Origin: Polyangium jinanense | GTDB taxonomy: Bacteria; Myxococcota; Polyangia; Polyangiales; Polyangiaceae | NCBI RefSeq assembly: GCF_028435365.1 | Contig: NZ_JAGTJJ010000046.1 | Coordinates: 1-64,000 of the forward strand | Direction: 5' to 3' | Length of the DNA: 64,000 nt | In this document: piece by piece, positions 61,069 through 64,000 of the stretch | Layout of the letters: every line of letters starts with the position of its first letter | Position numbering within the stretch: position 1 is the stretch's first letter | Position numbers and translations under genes: made by a program | The notes under the pieces: model-generated | Database searches by the model: none | Told to the model about the DNA's origin: nothing | What the model saw: only the letters and a program-made list of their open reading frames with translations

Positions 61069-62349
61069 CTATTGCCTGCCTCCCGCGGCTTTCGGGGACT
61101 CCTCCGGGCGCAGCTTGATCGCGCGCGCGGCTACCTCGGCGCCGGCGGCGCACTCCGCCGTTGTTTTTCCGGCCGTAACGACGTACGCGTATCGGCTGGT
61201 GACGTGCCCGGCCGGCGGCAATTCGAGGCGCTGCCCGGGCGCCGCGAGGGCGGCTGCGACGTTCACGGAGGCCGGCAGCGCGGCCTTGTCCATGTCCACG
61301 GCGCCTACGACCGTGTCCTCTGCCGGATAGAGGAAATGCACGGACGCGACCCGCAGCCGGATCGGCATGGCGCGCGGCGGGCGGCCACAAGCCACGTCCA
61401 CCGCGACCTGCCCCGGGTCGATGCCGGACGCGACCCAGCCGACGTAGGGAATGAGGTCGTCGCCCAGGCGGGCGTTGATTTCGATCACCTTGGGGCCGGC
61501 GTCGGTCAGGCGGAGCTCGGTATGCGTAATCCCGGTCCGGAAGCCGACGGCCCGGTGTGCCGCGTCGAGCACACCGAGCAAGGCCGGGTCGAGGAGCAGC
61601 GGATCGGCCGCGTTCACGACATGCCCGATTTCCTCGAAATGCGGAGGGAAGCCGAGGATCTTGCGCGCCACGAAGAGCGGGATCGGCCGGCCGTTCACCC
61701 ACGCGGCGTCCACGCTGATCTCCGGCCCTTCGAGGTATTCCTCGACGAGCACGCTCGCATCGTCATGGGGTACGCCGTCCTCGGTCGACGTCCGGGCATG
61801 GTGATAGGCCGCGGCGAGTTCGTCCGGGCCCTCGACGCGGCTCACGCCGATGCTCGCGCCGAGCGCGCGCGGCTTGACCACGACCGGATACCCAATCCGA
61901 AAGGCCGTCGCGGTCGCCTCCTCGACGGAGGAAACCAGCTTGGAGATCGCTTGCGGCACGGAGGCCGCGGCCAATGCGCTGCGGGTCTGGTGTTTGTCGC
62001 GGCACCGGGCGACCGCGACCGGGTCGGTGCCCGGCACGCCGAGCGCCTCGGCGACGCGGGCCGCGTGCACCATGCGGATCTCGTCCCAGCAGATGACGCC
62101 GTCGATCGGGACCATGGCCGCGACCGCGCGGGCGGCGGTGATCATGGCCTCCGCGTCGAGCGTGTCGACAATCTTGGAATCGGTGATGTACGACCGTTCC
62201 CAGGAGGGCTCCCGGTCGAGGAAGAGAACCACCCGCGCGGCCTGCGAGATCATCCGCAAGAGATATTCGCGGTAAAGGTGATACCCGCTGCTCACGAGGA
62301 GGACGGTGGGCCGGCCGCTCGGGTCGGCATTCGGATGGGCCTCGAGCAT
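61069..62349 (-). CDS. ATP-grasp ligase (L-amino acid ligase type), first gene of operon
   Basis: The protein has 426 residues. An N-terminal domain (TVLLVSSGYHLYREYLLRMI) precedes the ATP-grasp fold: YPVVVKPRALGASIGVSRVE (ATP Lys and Gly loop), SVLVEEYLEGPEISVDAAWV, and ELRLTDAGPKVIEINARLGD (metal-binding Glu/Asn). It resembles BacD-type dipeptide ligases. It differs clearly from the second ATP-grasp in the operon, so two distinct couplings may occur. RBS AAGGAG lies 6 nt upstream of the ATG. The gap to the hydrolase gene is 174 bp, in which I see no second promoter. Confidence 0.8.
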   Translation of the reverse strand: MLEAHPNADPSGRPTVLLVSSGYHLYREYLLRMISQAARVVLFLDREPSWERSYITDSKIVDTLDAEAMITAARAVAAMVPIDGVICWDEIRMVHAARVAEALGVPGTDPVAVARCRDKHQTRSALAAASVPQAISKLVSSVEEATATAFRIGYPVVVKPRALGASIGVSRVEGPDELAAAYHHARTSTEDGVPHDDASVLVEEYLEGPEISVDAAWVNGRPIPLFVARKILGFPPHFEEIGHVVNAADPLLLDPALLGVLDAAHRAVGFRTGITHTELRLTDAGPKVIEINARLGDDLIPYVGWVASGIDPGQVAVDVACGRPPRAMPIRLRVASVHFLYPAEDTVVGAVDMDKAALPASVNVAAALAAPGQRLELPPAGHVTSRYAYVVTAGKTTAECAAGAEVAARAIKLRPEESPKAAGGRQ

Positions 62350-62400
62350 CGTGATCTCCTTGTTTTCTCGTTGGAGTCTGGCCCCTCGGCGCCCGCGTAC

Positions 62401-62415
62401 TCAAGCGTCGTGCCA
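62401..62415 (-). promoter_or_regulatory. Candidate sigma-54 promoter of the ATP-grasp operon
   Basis: On the minus strand TGGCACGACGCTTGA is a perfect match to TGGCACG-N4-TTG; the final C of the -12 box is A. Transcription would start near 62390, 41 nt before the ATG. The CTTGC-N8-GCAAG site is 76 bp upstream at 62491. Confidence 0.5.
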
Positions 62416-62490
62416 CCGGGCCCCGCTCCCCGTTCGGGCCACGATCCGGCACGTTTGTCGATCCATGATCGGCCGAACGAACCCCGCCTG

Positions 62491-62508
62491 CTTGCATGAT
62501 CGAGCAAG
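62491..62508. promoter_or_regulatory. Candidate enhancer motif CTTGC-N8-GCAAG, site 3
   Basis: CTTGCATGATCGAGCAAG lies between two divergent sigma-54 promoter candidates, 76 bp from the minus-strand -24 box and 109 bp from the plus-strand one. An extra half-site (CTGCAAGG) follows at about 62511. One bound activator could serve both operons. Confidence 0.6.
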
Positions 62509-62616
62509 TTCCTGCAAGGCCACGCAAAACGATGGAATGCTCGGGCTCGGCAGGCGCGCGGGGTGGCGGCGCGGGCGATGGCGGCGCGGGCAGCCCTGAA
62601 AGCCGCGAATCGTGTC

Positions 62617-62631
62617 TGGCATACGAAATGC
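62617..62631 (+). promoter_or_regulatory. Sigma-54 promoter of the PRMT-like gene
   Basis: TGGCATACGAAATGC has full TGGCA and TGC boxes at correct spacing (consensus TGGCACG-N4-TTGC). Transcription would start near 62643, about 30 nt before the GTG start. The rest of 62350-62672 holds the opposing promoter, the shared enhancer-like site and no gene. Confidence 0.6.
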
Positions 62632-62672
62632 TGTGAGGGGGCTCTCGGCACACCGCCCTAAGGAGACACCTC

Positions 62673-63806
62673 GTGAAGTTGTATGACGGAATGAGCGCAG
62701 AGGACCCTACGCCCGCGTCCGATACGGGTCTGCAATCGAGCCCGGAGCACCGGCGAGCCCCCCGCGCGAAGCTACGCGTGGTGGCCGATCGGGCGCGCGC
62801 ACGCGCCCTCGTCGAGGAGGGCCATCGCCTCGCCGCGAGCTTTCAACTGGAGCGGGCCCTCGAGCGATTCGAGGAGGCCTCGACGCTCGACGCCGACAAC
62901 GAGGCCATCGTTCTGACGATGAACGGGCTCCTGCGCAAGCTCGTTCCACGCTGGTATTTCGCGATGCTGAACGATCACGAGCGAAACCAGGCTTTCGAGC
63001 GCGCGCTCGAGATCGCCATTGGAGGCTCGCCGTGCACGGTGCTCGACGTGGGCTCCGGGACGGGGCTGCTCGCCATGATGGCGGCCCGCGCGGGGGCCGG
63101 GGCCGTGTTCACCTGCGAGTCGGTCGTGGCGATCGCGCGATTGGCGCGGCGGATCATCGCGGAGAACAAGCTCGACCATCAAATCTCGGTCATCCCCAGG
63201 GTGTCGACCGACCTCGTTGCCGGCCGGGACATCCCCCGGCGGGCCGATTTGCTGGTGACCGAGACCTTCGATTGCGGTCTGCTCGGCGAAGGGATCTTGC
63301 CCATCGTCCGCCACGCGCGGGAAAAACTCCTGCGACCGGAGGCGAAGGTCATCCCGGGGCGGGCGAAGGTCTGCTTCCAGCTCCTCGAGAGCGACGCCGT
63401 CCACCGCAACAACTTCGCCTTCGAGGTGGGCGGCTTCGACGTGAGCCTGTTCAATCAGGTCTCGACGAAGACATATTTTCCGGTGCGCCTGCGCGCGCAC
63501 CCGCATGCCTTCCTGAGCCCTGCCGCGGAGGCGTTCGAATTCGACTTCGAGCGAGGCCCCCTGGATCCGCGCACATGCACCGTATCCGTCACGACGAAGC
63601 AGCGCGGCCGCGTCCACGGCATCGCGTTCTGGTTCGAGCTCGATCTCGGCGGCGGGGTCGTGCTGACGAACGCCCCGACAAACCACCAGAGCCACTGGAT
63701 GCAGGCCGTCCAGTGCTTCGAGACGCCGCTCGACGTCGAGCGCAACCAGGTCGTGACCGTCACGTGCAAGCACGACGACACGAGCATCCGCTTCTCGCTC
63801 GCCTGA
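62673..63806 (+). CDS. PRMT-like SAM-dependent methyltransferase
   Basis: The protein has 377 residues from GTG 62673 (AAGGAG 7 nt upstream). A short TPR-like helical part (about 45-85) precedes SAM motif I VLDVGSGTGLLAMMAARAGA (123-142). The double-Glu loop is TETFDCGLLGE (Glu197 and Glu206), and the THW loop appears as SHW (340-342). These are hallmarks of protein arginine methyltransferases, closest in pattern to the PRMT7/9 group, with a C-terminal beta-barrel. Bacterial members are few and their substrates unknown; Arg in a peptide or small molecule is possible. It is divergent from the ATP-grasp operon and 22 bp before another gene. Confidence 0.8.
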   Translation: MKLYDGMSAEDPTPASDTGLQSSPEHRRAPRAKLRVVADRARARALVEEGHRLAASFQLERALERFEEASTLDADNEAIVLTMNGLLRKLVPRWYFAMLNDHERNQAFERALEIAIGGSPCTVLDVGSGTGLLAMMAARAGAGAVFTCESVVAIARLARRIIAENKLDHQISVIPRVSTDLVAGRDIPRRADLLVTETFDCGLLGEGILPIVRHAREKLLRPEAKVIPGRAKVCFQLLESDAVHRNNFAFEVGGFDVSLFNQVSTKTYFPVRLRAHPHAFLSPAAEAFEFDFERGPLDPRTCTVSVTTKQRGRVHGIAFWFELDLGGGVVLTNAPTNHQSHWMQAVQCFETPLDVERNQVVTVTCKHDDTSIRFSLA

Positions 63807-63828
63807 TCCACCACCGATCCCCCACGGA

Positions 63829-64000
63829 ATGACGATGCAGCACAAGAAACGCTCCCTCTCGGACGAGCGCTCGAGGAACCCGGCCGTCGACGATTACGAT
63901 TTTTTCGCTCGGTGCCTGCAGGCGTACGGCGAGAGCGACCTCTACGCCGACATCGAGACCTGGCGCATCGAGGACAACCCGTACCGGCGCCCGCTGCGGC
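63829..64000 (+). CDS. Start of an unknown gene, cut by window edge
   Basis: Fifty-seven codons are visible from the ATG at 63829; an ATG at 63835 is an alternative. The reading has a basic start (MQHKKRSLSDERSR) and continues DDYDFFARCLQAYGESDLYA, which looks like a real soluble protein. The gap to the PRMT-like gene is 22 bp, so it is probably in the same transcript. The family cannot be told from this part. Confidence 0.55.
   Translation, partial: MTMQHKKRSLSDERSRNPAVDDYDFFARCLQAYGESDLYADIETWRIEDNPYRRPLR

Noticed and set aside
60226..62499. 757-codon plus-strand open frame opposite the hydrolase and ATP-grasp genes
   Set aside because: Both minus-strand proteins have intact catalytic motifs and ribosome sites. 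The plus reading is a shadow.

Overview
The window is high-GC DNA from a predatory/fruiting delta-type bacterium, most probably a myxobacterium of the Polyangium/Sorangium kind. The pointers are many lipoproteins of unknown function with Gly-rich linkers, Ser/Thr kinases fused to AAA/TPR modules, an FHA-type sigma-54 activator, an RsbR-like PAS-STAS protein, a Thg1-like protein, DUF2804, and interspersed hairpin repeats. No tRNA, rRNA, phage, IS transposase or CRISPR array was recognised. The assignment rests on gene content only.

Layout. 1-11.6 kb is a repeat-rich accessory block. It holds three secreted Hint-domain paralogues (two +, one -), each with the same ~145-bp upstream block and the same 3' hairpin. 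Around them are a PAS-STAS gene plus a remnant copy, two copies of a phased CACGTG array, a multi-hairpin repeat (copies R1, R2) and a set of secreted lipoproteins (FG-GAP/CXXCH, Gly-rich beta-propeller). 11.6-14.3 kb is a tightly overlapping three-gene operon: SUKH domain, glutathionylspermidine-synthase-like ATP-grasp, unknown. 14.3-29.4 kb is a mixed stretch of lipoproteins, a Cys-rich secreted protein, a P-loop kinase, two GNATs, tam, a Thg1-like protein, a Cys-paired Sel1 protein, a methyltransferase and a VOC protein. A chain of hairpins (19.6 kb) and the split repeat R3 with a 43-bp tandem repeat (27.3-28.0 kb) lie in this stretch. 29.4-39.2 kb has an epimerase, a DUF4419 fragment cut by repeat R4, a giant HEAT-like protein, a GT-C-like membrane protein, DUF2804 and an Hsp70-like ATPase. 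39.2-53.0 kb is a signalling block: an STK-AAA-TPR operon, an FHA sigma-54 activator, a histidine kinase and a second STK-AAA-TPR. 53.0-64.0 kb is the most interesting part. It carries a patatin / partner / DyP-peroxidase-P450-fusion operon, then a second operon (two ATP-grasp ligases, an HSL-type hydrolase, a coupled 63-aa ORF), with a divergent PRMT-like methyltransferase and a further gene running off the edge.

How the parts may work together. An 18-bp inverted repeat, CTTGC-N8-GCAAG, occurs at 49262, 58489 and 62491. Each time it lies roughly 75-135 bp upstream of a good -24/-12 (sigma-54) promoter: for the histidine kinase, for the patatin/DyP-P450 operon, and (shared by two divergent promoters) for the ATP-grasp operon and the PRMT-like gene. 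I infer one enhancer-controlled regulon that links a signalling gene to two biosynthetic loci. The FHA sigma-54 activator at 46419 is the obvious local candidate regulator. The chemistry is not known. A lipase feeding a peroxidase-P450 fusion resembles oxylipin synthesis, and ATP-grasp plus hydrolase plus small ORF plus methyltransferase resembles peptide or amino-acid-conjugate synthesis.
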